Shown piece after piece: positions 25,931-35,004 of a DNA stretch of 64,000 nucleotides. The position numbers were made by a program, and so were the translations under genes. Source of the stretch: Modestobacter italicus. Its GTDB lineage: Bacteria; Actinomycetota; Actinomycetes; Mycobacteriales; Geodermatophilaceae. The notes under the pieces are model-generated. The model did no database searches. It was not told the DNA's origin and saw only the letters and a list, made by a program, of their open reading frames with translations. The stretch covers positions 186,001-250,000 of the forward strand of contig NZ_JABGCJ010000002.1 in assembly GCF_019799965.1 (NCBI RefSeq), given 5' to 3'. Position 1 is the stretch's first letter. Every line of letters starts with the position of its first letter.

Positions 25931-27454
25931 TCAGGCCGCGGCGGTGGCCTCGGCGATCCGGTCGCGGAAGGCGTCGGCGGCGAGCTCGCCAGGGTCGATC
26001 CACCGGGCGACCCGGCCGCCGGACACGATCCCGACGCGGTCGCAGCACTCGGCGAGCTCGTCGGGGTCCACCGACACCACCACGACCGACGTCCCGGAGG
26101 CGGTGGCGTCGTCCAGCAGCCGGCGCACCTGGTGGCGGGCGCGCACGTCCAGCCCGCGGGTGGGCTCGTGCAGCACCACGACGTCCTGCGCGGAGGCGGA
26201 CATCCACCGGGCGAGGGCGATCTTGTGCTGGTCGCCGCCGGAGAGCGCGCCGAACACCGTGCGGATGCTCAGCGTCTTGACGTCCATCTGGTGCACGGTC
26301 CGGATGACACCGCGCAGCGTGGCGATCTCCTTGCGCATGTCGGTGAGCGCGCCCCACCGCTCCTGGGTGAGCGTGCGGGCGATCGTCTCGCCGGGGTCGA
26401 CCCCGGAGGCGTCGTCGTCCGGGCGGTAGGCGGGTACCCGCAGCACGTCGGGGCCCGCCGCCGAGCCCAGCGACCGGGGCTCCCCGTGCAGCAGCAGCTC
26501 GTCGGTGATCGCGGGCAGCTCGCCGGACAGGGCGCCGACGATCTCACCCAGCCCGGAGGACCGGTGACCGGTCAGCCCGATCACCTCGCCCCTGCGCAGC
26601 AGCAGGTCCACGCCCTCGACCGCGCCGGGCACCCGCAGGTTGCGCACCTGCAGCACCACGCCGTCCGAGTCGACCGGCCGCGGCGCGGGCGCCGTGGCGT
26701 CGTCCGGCCGCGGGAGCGTGGTCACCCGCGGCGCGGGCAGCGTCACCGGCTCGCCCACGGTCTCCGCGGCGAGCCGCACCGGGTCGAGTGCGGTGGCCGG
26801 GCTGTCCAGGGCGATCCGGCCGTCGCGCAGCACCAGCACGCGGTCGACCGCGGCCAGCATCTCCGGCAGCCGGTGGCTGATGTACAGGACGCCGCGGCCC
26901 TGGCGGCTGAGCCGCTCGGTGACGGCGTGCAGGCCCTCGACCTCCACGGGCAGCAGGGCGGCCGAGACCTCGTCGAGCACGACCAGCCGGGTGTCCTCGG
27001 CGAGCACGCGGGCGATCTCGACCACCCCGTGCACGAAGTGCGGCAGGTCGCCGATCAGGGTGTCCGGGTCGACGTCCAGCGCGACCTCGGCGAGCAGCAC
27101 CTGGGCCTGCCGGCGCAGCTCCGCCTGCGGGCGCCCGGCCTGGGGCGTCCCCCGGAACACGGCCTGGGCGACGGTGAGCCCGGGGTCGATCCGGACCAGC
27201 TGCTCGACGACCCCGACCCCGAGGTGGCGGGCGTCCTCCGCCGACAGCGGCGCGTAGGGGTGGCCGGCCAACGACATCGCCCCGGAGTCGGCTGCGGTGA
27301 TCCCGGCCAGGATGTCGCCCAGCGTCGACTTGCCTGCGCCGTTGGCACCCACGAGCCCGACGACCTCGCCCTGCTCGAGGGCGAAGGACACGTCCCGGAG
27401 GACGCGCCGGGCACCGAAGGACTTGGTCAGGCCATCGACCTGCAGCAACGCCAT
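25931..27454 (-). CDS. Orphan sugar-type ABC transporter ATP-binding protein (two cassettes, RbsA-like)
   Basis: A 507-residue protein with two fused ABC cassettes, as in RbsA/MglA-type ATPases for ribose and related importers. Cassette 1 has a good Walker A (GANGAGKST, near residue 37) and Walker B (LVVLDEVSA), but no LSGGQ (the position reads LPHFVHGVVEIAR). Cassette 2 has a degenerate Walker A (GHRSSGLGE) but a good signature (LSGGDQHKIALARW) and LHEPTRGLD. One composite site may thus be functional. The start at 27454 (MALLQVDGLTKSFG) gives a proper N-terminus; 27 more codons are open upstream. No permease or binding protein gene is near, so the transported substrate is unknown. Confidence 0.88.
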   Translation of the reverse strand: MALLQVDGLTKSFGARRVLRDVSFALEQGEVVGLVGANGAGKSTLGDILAGITAADSGAMSLAGHPYAPLSAEDARHLGVGVVEQLVRIDPGLTVAQAVFRGTPQAGRPQAELRRQAQVLLAEVALDVDPDTLIGDLPHFVHGVVEIARVLAEDTRLVVLDEVSAALLPVEVEGLHAVTERLSRQGRGVLYISHRLPEMLAAVDRVLVLRDGRIALDSPATALDPVRLAAETVGEPVTLPAPRVTTLPRPDDATAPAPRPVDSDGVVLQVRNLRVPGAVEGVDLLLRRGEVIGLTGHRSSGLGEIVGALSGELPAITDELLLHGEPRSLGSAAGPDVLRVPAYRPDDDASGVDPGETIARTLTQERWGALTDMRKEIATLRGVIRTVHQMDVKTLSIRTVFGALSGGDQHKIALARWMSASAQDVVVLHEPTRGLDVRARHQVRRLLDDATASGTSVVVVSVDPDELAECCDRVGIVSGGRVARWIDPGELAADAFRDRIAEATAAA

Positions 27455-27565
27455 GGCGAGCAGGCCTCCCCCGGGAAACGTCCCCGGACGGCGCCGGTGG
27501 ACGGCGGTTCCAGCGTCTCCCGCGACGCTGTGCAACTACCTGGATGCTACCGGCCACGCGGCAGC

Positions 27566-27598
27566 GCGCCTCCCGAGACGGCTCGTCGCGGGAGGCGC
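27566..27598 (-). terminator. Terminator downstream of the GH13 gene
   Basis: Perfect 10-bp arms GCGCCTCCCG (27566-27575) and CGGGAGGCGC (27589-27598) with a 13-base loop, 14 bases past the stop of the minus-strand GH13 gene and upstream of the ABC ATPase gene. Confidence 0.6.
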
Positions 27599-27612
27599 CC
27601 CGACGGCTCCGC

Positions 27613-29196
27613 TCAGGCGCTCAGCCACACCGCGCCGTCGACCGGGACCTGCCCGTCAACGACCGGCTCGCTGGCCAGCAGCACCTGCCCCTCCGGCAGC
27701 GGCACCGGTGCGGGGGAGAGGTTGAGCAGGCACACCAGCCCACCGGGACGCCGGAACGCCAGGCACCCGTCCGGGGCGGGCAGCCACTCCACGCCGTCGC
27801 CGCGGAAGGCGGGGCCGCGGCGCAACGCCAGCGCCTCCCGGTACAGCGACAGCATCGACCCGGGGTCGCCGGTCTGGGCAGCCGCGGTCAGCGGACCCCA
27901 GCCGGGGGGCATCGGCAGCCAGGTGTCGGCGGTGGTGGAGAAGCCGTACGGCGGCGCGTCACCCGACCACGGCACCGGCACCCGGCAGCCGTCCCGGCCG
28001 CGCTCGGTGTGCCCGGACCGCTCCCAGATCGGGTCCTGCAGCACCTCGTCGGGCAGGTCGACGTCGGGCATGCCGAGCTCGTCGCCGTTGTAGACGTAGG
28101 CCACGCCGGGCAGCGCCAGTTGCAGCAGTGCCGCGGCGCGCGCCCGCCGGGTGCCCACCTCGCCACCGCCGTACCGGGTGACGTGCCGGGGCCGGTCGTG
28201 GTTGGACAGCACCCAGCAGGCCGGCGCCGGGGTGGTGGCGACGGTGGCCAGGGAGTGCACGACGGCGCTGCGCAGCTCCTCGGCGTCCCACTCGGCGGTC
28301 AGCAGCCGGAAGTTGAAGGCCAGGTGCAGCTCGTCGGGGCGCAGGTACTGGGCCAGCCGCTCGTCGTCGAAGACCCACACCTCGCCGACCGCCATCCGGT
28401 CGGGGTACTGGTCGAGCACCGCGCGCACCCGCTGGTGCAGCGCGTGCACGTGGTCCTGGTCGAACCGCAGGTCGCCCGGGCCGTCGTCGGCGAACAGCCC
28501 GGTGTCCTCCGCGGGCACCATGTCCGGCAGCCCGGCGGGCTTGGCCATCCCGTGCGCCACGTCGATCCGGAAACCGTCGACCCCGCGGTCCAGCCAGAAG
28601 TGCAGCGTCTCCTCGAGGTCGGCGACCACCTCGGGGTTGGCGTAGTCCAGGTCGGGCTGCTCCGGGGCGAACAGGTGCAGGTACCACTGCCCGTCCGGCA
28701 CCCGGGTCCAGGCCGGGCCGCCGAACACCGAGGGCCAGTTGTTCGGCGGCTCCGCGCCGTCCGGGCCGGACCCGTCGCGGAAGAAGTACCGGGCCCGGGC
28801 CGGCGAACCCGGCGGGGAGGCCAGCGCCTCGGCGAACCACTCGTGGTCGTGCGAGCTGTGGTTGGGGACCAGGTCGATGGTGACCCGCAGACCCAGACCG
28901 TGTGCCTCGGCCAGCAGCTCGTCGAAGCCGGCCAGGTCGCCGAACACCGGCTCGACGCCGCGGGGGTCGGCGACGTCGTAGCCGTGGTCGTGCATCGGCG
29001 AGGGGTAGAACGGCGTGATCCACAGCGCGTCGACGCCGAGCTCGGCCAGGTACGGCAGGTGCGCGCGGATGCCGGCCAGGTCGCCGACCCCGTCACCGGT
29101 GCCGTCGGCGAAGCTGCGGACGTAGACCTGGTAGAACACCGCCTCCCGCCACCAGTCGGCGGTCGAGTCGGGCTGGGTCGTCGGGTGCTGGCTCAG
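27613..29196 (-). CDS. aglA: GH13 family alpha-glucosidase, apparent CTG start
   Basis: A 527-residue glycoside hydrolase family 13 enzyme, close to AglA/oligo-1,6-glucosidase types that release glucose from alpha-linked oligosaccharides or trehalose-like sugars. Conserved regions: DLVPNHSS (region I), GFRIDVAHG with the nucleophile Asp (region II), VGEVWVF with the acid Glu (region III) and LSNHDRPR (region IV). The conserved opening WWREAVFYQVYVRSF lies upstream of the first GTG (29139), and the frame back to the stop contains only one start-like codon, CTG at 29196, preceded by GAGGAG at normal distance. I therefore take CTG as the start. It is downstream of glbO on the same strand, as in mycobacteria, where the pair is divergent or adjacent (Rv2470/Rv2471, from memory). 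Confidence 0.9.
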   Translation of the reverse strand: MSQHPTTQPDSTADWWREAVFYQVYVRSFADGTGDGVGDLAGIRAHLPYLAELGVDALWITPFYPSPMHDHGYDVADPRGVEPVFGDLAGFDELLAEAHGLGLRVTIDLVPNHSSHDHEWFAEALASPPGSPARARYFFRDGSGPDGAEPPNNWPSVFGGPAWTRVPDGQWYLHLFAPEQPDLDYANPEVVADLEETLHFWLDRGVDGFRIDVAHGMAKPAGLPDMVPAEDTGLFADDGPGDLRFDQDHVHALHQRVRAVLDQYPDRMAVGEVWVFDDERLAQYLRPDELHLAFNFRLLTAEWDAEELRSAVVHSLATVATTPAPACWVLSNHDRPRHVTRYGGGEVGTRRARAAALLQLALPGVAYVYNGDELGMPDVDLPDEVLQDPIWERSGHTERGRDGCRVPVPWSGDAPPYGFSTTADTWLPMPPGWGPLTAAAQTGDPGSMLSLYREALALRRGPAFRGDGVEWLPAPDGCLAFRRPGGLVCLLNLSPAPVPLPEGQVLLASEPVVDGQVPVDGAVWLSA

Positions 29197-29258
29197 CGGA
29201 GGCTCCTCAGGAGGTCATCGCACGTACGGCCCCGCTGCAGCGGAGCGCAGCCGGGACC

Positions 29259-29657
29259 TCAGCGGTTCTGCATGCTGTGGGCTGCCATCTCCAGGTAACC
29301 CCACAACGTCGCGTCCTGCTCGGCGGTGAGCCCGAGGGAGTCGACCGCGGCGCGCATGTGGGTCAGCCAGGCGTCCCGGGCCGCGCCGTCGATGGCGAAC
29401 GGGGCGTGCCGCATGCGCAGCCGCGGGTGTCCGCGCTCCTCGGAGTAGGTGCGCGGGCCGCCCCAGTACTGCTCCAGGAACATCCGCAGCCGGGTCTCCG
29501 CGCCGTCCCAGTCGTCGCCCGGGTACATCGGCCGCAGCACCGGGTCCTCCCGGACGGCGGCGTAGAAGTGCGCGACGAGGCTGCGGAAGGTGGGCTCCCC
29601 GCCGATCTCGGCGTAGAAGGTGGCCGCGTCGGGCAGCGGCCGGCTCGTCTCGCTCAT
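29259..29657 (-). CDS. glbO: Group II truncated hemoglobin (GlbO type)
   Basis: A 132-residue truncated globin of group [55 protein letters not shown] and [19 protein letters not shown], the last holding the proximal His. The distal Trp near residue 118 ([10 protein letters not shown]) is typical of trHbO. Such globins bind oxygen tightly and are linked to respiration or redox defence. The ATG at 29657 overlaps the stop of the upstream MFS gene (ATGA), so the two are translationally coupled. Confidence 0.93.
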   Translation of the reverse strand: MSETSRPLPDAATFYAEIGGEPTFRSLVAHFYAAVREDPVLRPMYPGDDWDGAETRLRMFLEQYWGGPRTYSEERGHPRLRMRHAPFAIDGAARDAWLTHMRAAVDSLGLTAEQDATLWGYLEMAAHSMQNR

Positions 29658-30982
29658 GCCTGCGATGTTCCCTCAGCGGAGACCTCCGGGGCCACGTGGC
29701 CGTCGTCTCCGCCGTCCGGCCGGGGGCGGGTACGGCGCAGCGTCACCAGAGGGACGACGACGGCGACCAGCCCGATCGCGCCGGACAGGGCCACCACGGT
29801 GCTCGGCCGCAGCGCCTCGGCGCCCAGCCCGGCGAGGACGACGCCCAGGCCCTGCACCCCGGCCAGGCCCGCGGCCGCCACCCCGAAGGCCCGCCCTCGG
29901 TAGGCGCTGGGCACGGCCTGCACGAACGCCACGTTCAGCGGGATCGAGCACGCCCCGCCGACCCCGGCGACGAAGAAGAGCGCCACGACGGCCACGAACG
30001 CGGTCGTGCCGGTGCCCAGCCACCACGGCACCAGGCCGGCCAGCAGCACGCCGCCCAGGGAGAGCGCGACCAGCGGTGCCAGCAGTCGCTCGCGCAGGTG
30101 CGGCGGGCAGAACCGGCCCACGACCAGGCCGCCGAGGGCGGTGCCGGCCGGCGCGGCGGCGAGCAGCACGCCGGTGGCGGCGGTCGTCCCCTGCAGCTGC
30201 AGGCCCAGCGGGGTGGCGATCCCCTCGGGGGCGTTGACGAACAACGCGGCGACCCACAGCACCCCGACGATCGCCACCAGCCGCGGGGTCGAGGCGATGA
30301 AGCGCACGCCGCCGGCGGTGTCCCGCCAGATCGACCGCACCTCCTCCTCGGCGTCCTCGAGGCCCGGCGCCGGGCGTCGCTGCAGGCCCAGGCCCAGCCA
30401 GACGGCGGAGACGGCGAAGGTGGCGGCGTTGAGCAGCAGTGCCGCGGCGGGGGAGAACTGCAGCAGCAGGGCACCGCCGAGCAGGAAGCCGATCAGCTGG
30501 GCGACCTGGGCGGTGACGCCGGTGAGCGAGGTGGCCACGGCGTAGCGGTCGCCCTCCAGCACGTCGGCCATCAGCGCCGAGCGGGCCGCCTCGAACGGTG
30601 GTGAGCACAGCGAGACCAGCAGCAGCAGGGCCAGCAGCACCGGCAGCGGCATGCCCGGCGCGGCCATCGTCGCGACCAGGACGGCGCGGGCCACGTCGCT
30701 GCTGATCAGCACCCGGTGCCGTGGGAGCCGGTCGGCCAGTGCGGCCAGCACCGGACCGCCGAGCACCCACGGCAGGTAGCTGATCGCGAAGGTGACCGCG
30801 GACAGCAGCGCCGAGTCGGTGCGCTGGTAGACGAGCACGGTCAGCGCGACGCGGGCCAGCTCGTCGCCGATCGTGGACAGCAGGTAGGAGCCGAACAGGG
30901 GACGGAACTCGCGCACCGCGAAGACCTGGCCGAAGGTGGCCGGCCGGCTGCCGGGGGTGCCGGTCCCGCGCCGGCGGCTCAG
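29654..30982 (-). CDS. MFS transporter (start uncertain, possibly CTG)
   Basis: About 442 residues with 12 hydrophobic segments of the MFS_3/enterobactin-exporter-like type: [36 protein letters not shown] opens helix 1, and the loop motif [12 protein letters not shown] lies between helices 2 and 3. It probably exports small molecules; the substrate is unknown. The conserved opening lies upstream of the GTG at 30916, and no ATG, GTG or TTG exists in frame between there and 31102. A CTG at 30982 overlaps the stop of a 21-codon ORF (30979-31044) as CTGA and is my best start; GTG at 31102 or 30916 are alternatives. It is coupled to glbO downstream. Confidence 0.82.
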   Translation of the reverse strand: MSRRRGTGTPGSRPATFGQVFAVREFRPLFGSYLLSTIGDELARVALTVLVYQRTDSALLSAVTFAISYLPWVLGGPVLAALADRLPRHRVLISSDVARAVLVATMAAPGMPLPVLLALLLLVSLCSPPFEAARSALMADVLEGDRYAVATSLTGVTAQVAQLIGFLLGGALLLQFSPAAALLLNAATFAVSAVWLGLGLQRRPAPGLEDAEEEVRSIWRDTAGGVRFIASTPRLVAIVGVLWVAALFVNAPEGIATPLGLQLQGTTAATGVLLAAAPAGTALGGLVVGRFCPPHLRERLLAPLVALSLGGVLLAGLVPWWLGTGTTAFVAVVALFFVAGVGGACSIPLNVAFVQAVPSAYRGRAFGVAAAGLAGVQGLGVVLAGLGAEALRPSTVVALSGAIGLVAVVVPLVTLRRTRPRPDGGDDGHVAPEVSAEGTSQA

Positions 30983-31044
30983 CGTCGACCTGCGTCCGAG
31001 CCGGCGGCGACCGACCCCGCAGTGACCGCCTGTGCGCGCTTCAT
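30979..31044 (-). CDS. Possible leader peptide ORF upstream of the MFS gene
   Basis: A 21-codon ORF starting with ATG at 31044 (MKRAQAVTAGSV, basic then Ala/Gly rich). Its TGA overlaps the candidate CTG start of the MFS gene as CTGA, the same geometry as the GTGA and ATGA couplings elsewhere in the window. No Shine-Dalgarno is evident, so it would be leaderless or weakly translated. Speculative. Confidence 0.25.
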   Translation of the reverse strand: MKRAQAVTAGSVAAGSDAGRR

Positions 31045-31256
31045 GACGCAGGAGTGTGGCAGGTGGAACTGATCCGGTCGATGACCCCTCGCGAGGACCC
31101 ACGCACGGTCCGGGAGCGTTCCGGAACCGGAGAGTTCCCAGCTGAGGTGCTCGTCCGGCTGGATCCGCCGGACGGCCGGCCCCCCCGGGTGGGTGGCCCC
31201 GGCGTCGCACCCCGATCGCCCCGCGGGCGGCCGTGGCGAGCGTGCGGCCGGAGGCC

Positions 31257-33335
31257 TCACTCGGGGACGGGCGTCATCCCGGTGTAGGCGGCCAGGAAGG
31301 CCAGCTGGTCGGCGGCGAGCCCGACCGTGCGGCTGACCGCCCGGGCGCCGTGCCCCACCGACAGCTCCCGGCGGAGCACGATCGGGGCGTCGGCGGTGGT
31401 CGCGTGCTGCAGCGCCGCGGCCAGCTTGCGGGCGTGCAGCGGGTCGACCCGGGTGTCGGACTCGAAGGTCGTGAACAGCACCGCGGGGTAGTCGGTGCCC
31501 TCGACCACCCGGTGGTAGGGCGAGTAGCCGAGCAGCCAGCCCAGCTCCACCGGGTCGGCCGCGGTGCCGTACTCGTCGTTCCAGGTGCGGCCCAGCCCGA
31601 ACAGCTCGTAGCGGACCATGTCCAGCAGCGGGGCGCTGCAGACCACGGCGGCGATCAGGTCGGGGTGCTGGGTGGTCATCGCGCCCACCAGCAGGCCGCC
31701 GTTGGAGCCACCCATGACCGCCAGCTGGGCCGGCGTCGTCCAGCCCTCGGCGATGAGGTGCTCCGCGGCCGCGGCGAAGTCGTCGAACACGTTCTGCTTG
31801 CGCTCCCGCATCCCGGCCCGGTGCCACTCCTCGCCGTGCTCGGAGCCGCCACGCAGGTTGGCCACCACCCACACGCCGCCGGCCGCCACCCAGGACAGCG
31901 CCTGGGCGCTGTAGGCGGGGGTGAGGGAGACGTTGAAGCCGCCGTACCCGTAGAGCACCGTCGGCCGGGGGCTGTCGGGCAGGCCGGAGGGGGAGAGCAC
32001 GAACAGGTGCACCGGCGTCCCGTCCGCCGAGGTCGCGTGCGCCTCGGTCACCTGCACCGCGGGCACCTCGCCGGCGACCGGCGCCTGCTCGTGCGTGGTC
32101 AGCGTGGTGGGGGCGGCGGCGTCCCAGCGCAGCACCGACGGTGGCGTCGAGTGGTCGGTGAACCCGACCCAGGCCGTGGTGCCGCCCTCCGGCGGGGCGC
32201 TCACCCCGGTCACGCTGCCCGGGCGCAGGTCGCTGACGTCGGCCAGCCGGCCGCTGCCGTCCCCGGCCCACACCGACAGCCGGTCGGTGGCGTCCACCGC
32301 GTGCACCGCGAGCACCCGCAGGTCGCCGTCCGGACCGTCGACCAGGGCCACGTCGGAGAGCACCCCGTCGTCGGCCTGGGGGACGATCTCCCGCCAGGCC
32401 GAGGGGGCCCAGCTGGCCGGTTCCGTCGGGTCGGCCACCACCAGGCGGCTGCGCGGGGCGTCCCGGTCGGTGTGCAGCCACAGCCGCCCGTCGCGGGCCA
32501 CCCAGGCCGAGGTCTGGGCGTCCACGCCCACCTGCAGCTCGCGCAGCACGCCGTCACCGGCCAGGTCGGCCAGCCAGACGTCGTCCCGCGGGGCGGTGCC
32601 GACCGAGGCCGAGACGACCAGCCACCGGCCGTCGGCGCTGGTGCGGGCACTGAAGTAGGTCGACGGGTCGCTCCCCTCGCCGTGCACCAGGACGTCGGTG
32701 TCGGGGTCGCTGCCCACCCGGTGTCGCCACACCCGGCGGTGGAACTGCTCCTCACCCGCTGGCACCAGCTCCGGTGCGAGCCGGCGCACGTAGAACAGTT
32801 CCTGCCCGCCGGGCAGCCAGCCGACGGGGGAGTAGCGGCACCGGTCGATCGGCCCCTCGAGCACCTGGCCGGTGGCCACGTCGAGCACGAACAGCTGCGA
32901 CTCCTCGTCGCCGCCGACCGAGAGCTGGTACGCCAGCCGGTCGCCCTCCCACGAGGGCTGCCAGGCGTCCAGCGTCGTGGTGCCGGCCGGGTCCAGCGCG
33001 GTCGGGTCGACCAGCACGCGGACGCTGCCGTCGGGCTCGACGACCCGCAGCACCGCGTGCTCCTGGCCCGGGTCGCGGCGGGTCGAGAAGGTCCGGCCGC
33101 GCCGCCACACCGGGACGCCGACCGCGCCGGCGTGCACCAGCTGGGCCAGCCGGTCGGCGAACAGGGGCCGGGCCGGCAGCCCGGCGAGCAGCTCGGCGGC
33201 CAGCTCGTCCTGGGCGGCGGCCCACGCGGTGGTGCGCGGGTCGTCGGGGTCCTCCAGCCAGCGGTAGGGGTCGGCGACCGGGTGACCGTGCAGGTCCTCG
33301 ACCAGGTCCAGGCGGGGGGCATCGGGGTAGCGCAC
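31257..33335 (-). CDS. Prolyl oligopeptidase family serine peptidase (S9A)
   Basis: A 692-residue protein of normal S9A length: an N-terminal part and seven-bladed beta-propeller (about 75-410) that gates access, then an alpha/beta hydrolase domain. The nucleophile is Ser544 in [11 protein letters not shown], the Asp is near 627 ([14 protein letters not shown]) and the His is His662 (SVGHGARAV). The opening [27 protein letters not shown] is typical. It cleaves short peptides after proline. No signal peptide is visible. A GTG at 33335 is the start; the HNH gene is divergent 134 bases away. Confidence 0.94.
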   Translation of the reverse strand: MRYPDAPRLDLVEDLHGHPVADPYRWLEDPDDPRTTAWAAAQDELAAELLAGLPARPLFADRLAQLVHAGAVGVPVWRRGRTFSTRRDPGQEHAVLRVVEPDGSVRVLVDPTALDPAGTTTLDAWQPSWEGDRLAYQLSVGGDEESQLFVLDVATGQVLEGPIDRCRYSPVGWLPGGQELFYVRRLAPELVPAGEEQFHRRVWRHRVGSDPDTDVLVHGEGSDPSTYFSARTSADGRWLVVSASVGTAPRDDVWLADLAGDGVLRELQVGVDAQTSAWVARDGRLWLHTDRDAPRSRLVVADPTEPASWAPSAWREIVPQADDGVLSDVALVDGPDGDLRVLAVHAVDATDRLSVWAGDGSGRLADVSDLRPGSVTGVSAPPEGGTTAWVGFTDHSTPPSVLRWDAAAPTTLTTHEQAPVAGEVPAVQVTEAHATSADGTPVHLFVLSPSGLPDSPRPTVLYGYGGFNVSLTPAYSAQALSWVAAGGVWVVANLRGGSEHGEEWHRAGMRERKQNVFDDFAAAAEHLIAEGWTTPAQLAVMGGSNGGLLVGAMTTQHPDLIAAVVCSAPLLDMVRYELFGLGRTWNDEYGTAADPVELGWLLGYSPYHRVVEGTDYPAVLFTTFESDTRVDPLHARKLAAALQHATTADAPIVLRRELSVGHGARAVSRTVGLAADQLAFLAAYTGMTPVPE

Positions 33336-33469
33336 GGGCCGACCGTAGTGGCGGGTCCCGATGTACCGCTCGGCTCACTCGATGGCCGACACCGCCGTTC
33401 CCAGGGCAGGATGAGGGTGTCCGTGGGCTGTCGAAGCCGTCGGTGGCCACGGGCACTCGGAGGTGTCCC

Positions 33470-34078
33470 GTGTCGATCACCGCTCTGGGGTCGTCCGCGC
33501 CGGGGTCGACCGGTGCGCGGCGCGGCCCTGTCCCCGGTCCGCCCGCGCCCGCCCCGGCGTCGTCCACCACCGCCGCCACCTTGTTGCTCAACGCCACCTA
33601 CGAGCCGTTGTGCGTGGTCTCCAGCCGCCGCGCGATCGTGCTGGTGCTGGCGGCGAAGGCCGAGGCCGTCGACGTCACCGACGACGAGGTGCACGCCGAG
33701 CGGGTGACGGTCGCCGTCCCGGTCGTGGTGCGGCTGACCCGCTACGTGCGGGTGCCCTACCCGGTGCAGGTTCCGCTGTCCCGCCGGGCGGTGTTCACCC
33801 GCGACGGGTCGACCTGCGTCTACTGCGGCGGCTCGGCCACGAGCATCGACCACGTGGTGCCGCGCAGCCGAGGCGGCACGCACACCTGGGACAACGTGGT
33901 CGCGGCCTGCCGACGGTGCAACCACACCAAGGCCGACCGGTCGCTGGCGGAGATGGGCTGGTCGCTGCCGCACCCGCCGGGGGCGCCCAGCGGGGCGGCC
34001 TGGCGGCTGCTCGGTCACCGCACGGTCGACCCGCGCTGGCACGAGTGGCTGGGCATGCCTGACTCCGTGAGCGCCTGA
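33470..34078 (+). CDS. HNH endonuclease
   Basis: A 202-residue protein with a Pro/Ala-rich leader (about 1-35), a conserved LLNATYEPLCVVSSRRAIVLVLAAKAE block, and a C-terminal HNH domain: CVYCGG, SIDHVVPRSRGGTHTWDNVVAACRRCNHTKADR. The two CxxC pairs bind structural zinc and the DHVVPRSRGG..N segment forms the catalytic beta-beta-alpha metal site. This conserved actinobacterial family occupies the same neighbourhood in mycobacteria and is not a known defence nuclease. The GTG at 33470 gives the family-like N-terminus. The next gene starts 2 bases after its stop. Confidence 0.88.
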   Translation: MSITALGSSAPGSTGARRGPVPGPPAPAPASSTTAATLLLNATYEPLCVVSSRRAIVLVLAAKAEAVDVTDDEVHAERVTVAVPVVVRLTRYVRVPYPVQVPLSRRAVFTRDGSTCVYCGGSATSIDHVVPRSRGGTHTWDNVVAACRRCNHTKADRSLAEMGWSLPHPPGAPSGAAWRLLGHRTVDPRWHEWLGMPDSVSA

Positions 34079-34080
34079 CG

Positions 34081-35004
34081 GTGCGCCCTCCTGCCCAGGA
34101 GAGCTCGGCTGCCCGGCGCCTCTGGGTGCTCGGCGAGCCGTTCCACGCGCTGACCTACTTCGCACAGGAGGCGCGCACCGCGTTCGCCGACGCCGGCCTG
34201 ACCGGCTTCTGGGCCGGGTACTTCGCCGGGCGGGCCGCGCCGCTCGGGCCGGTGGGCGCCGAGGTGGTCACGGCCGCCTTCGGCTCGTTCGCGCCGGCCT
34301 TCGTGGCCCGGCGGGTCCCGGGCGTGTGGGCGACGGTCTCGCCCGCCGACGCCCTCACCGCCCGGCTGGCCGGCGTGGACGCCGCGGTCCACCGGGTGGT
34401 CCCGGGGTTCGCCGGGTCGGCCGCAGCCCGGGAGGCCGCCGACCTGGCCCGGCGGGCGGCGGAGGCGGCCGACGTCCTGGGCCGCGTCCTCGCGGCGGCC
34501 AACGCCGGGTCGTCCTGGCCGGCCGAACCGCACCTGGTGCTGTGGCAGGCGCTGACCACGCTCCGCGAGCACCGGGGCGACGGCCACCTGACCGCTCTGC
34601 TGCAGCGGGACCTGCTCGGCCTGCCGGCGCTGGTGCTGTCCGCCGCGGCCGGGACGACGGACGCCGAGTGGCTGCAGCAGGCCCGCGGCTGGTCACCGGA
34701 CCAGTGGGCGGCGTGCGCCGAGCGGCTGACGGCGGACGGCTTGCTCGCCGGCGGGCAGCTCACCGCCCTGGGGGTCGCGCTGCGCGCGGAGGTCGAGGCC
34801 GACACCGACCGGCTCGCGGAGGGCCCGTGGGCGGCGCTCGGCACCAGCGGCTGTGAACGGCTGGCCGAGTTGCTGGTCCCGGTCCGCGAGGCGGTCGTGG
34901 CTGCCGGGGACTGGCCGGTGCGCAACCCGATCGGCGTCCCCGACCCCGGGGTGAACGAGGACGACGTCGTCCTTCAGGTCACCCGGGCGCGCTCGACCGG
35001 GTAG
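34081..35004 (+). CDS. SCO6745 family protein (actinobacterial, unknown function)
   Basis: A 307-residue, mostly helical protein. The opening SAARRLWVLGEPFHALTYFAQEARTAFADAGLTGFWAGYFAGRAAPLG is typical of the family named after SCO6745, which includes a winged-helix-like C-terminal part. The function is unknown. It starts with GTG two bases after the HNH gene and is probably co-transcribed with it. Its last 31 bases overlap the 3' end of the convergent kynureninase gene. Confidence 0.8.
   Translation: MRPPAQESSAARRLWVLGEPFHALTYFAQEARTAFADAGLTGFWAGYFAGRAAPLGPVGAEVVTAAFGSFAPAFVARRVPGVWATVSPADALTARLAGVDAAVHRVVPGFAGSAAAREAADLARRAAEAADVLGRVLAAANAGSSWPAEPHLVLWQALTTLREHRGDGHLTALLQRDLLGLPALVLSAAAGTTDAEWLQQARGWSPDQWAACAERLTADGLLAGGQLTALGVALRAEVEADTDRLAEGPWAALGTSGCERLAELLVPVREAVVAAGDWPVRNPIGVPDPGVNEDDVVLQVTRARSTG

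Noticed and set aside
30979-32481. A 500-codon open frame antisense-free but out of frame with the oligopeptidase
   Set aside because: It lies in another frame of the prolyl oligopeptidase gene, which has the catalytic triad; only its last 21 codons are considered as a leader ORF.
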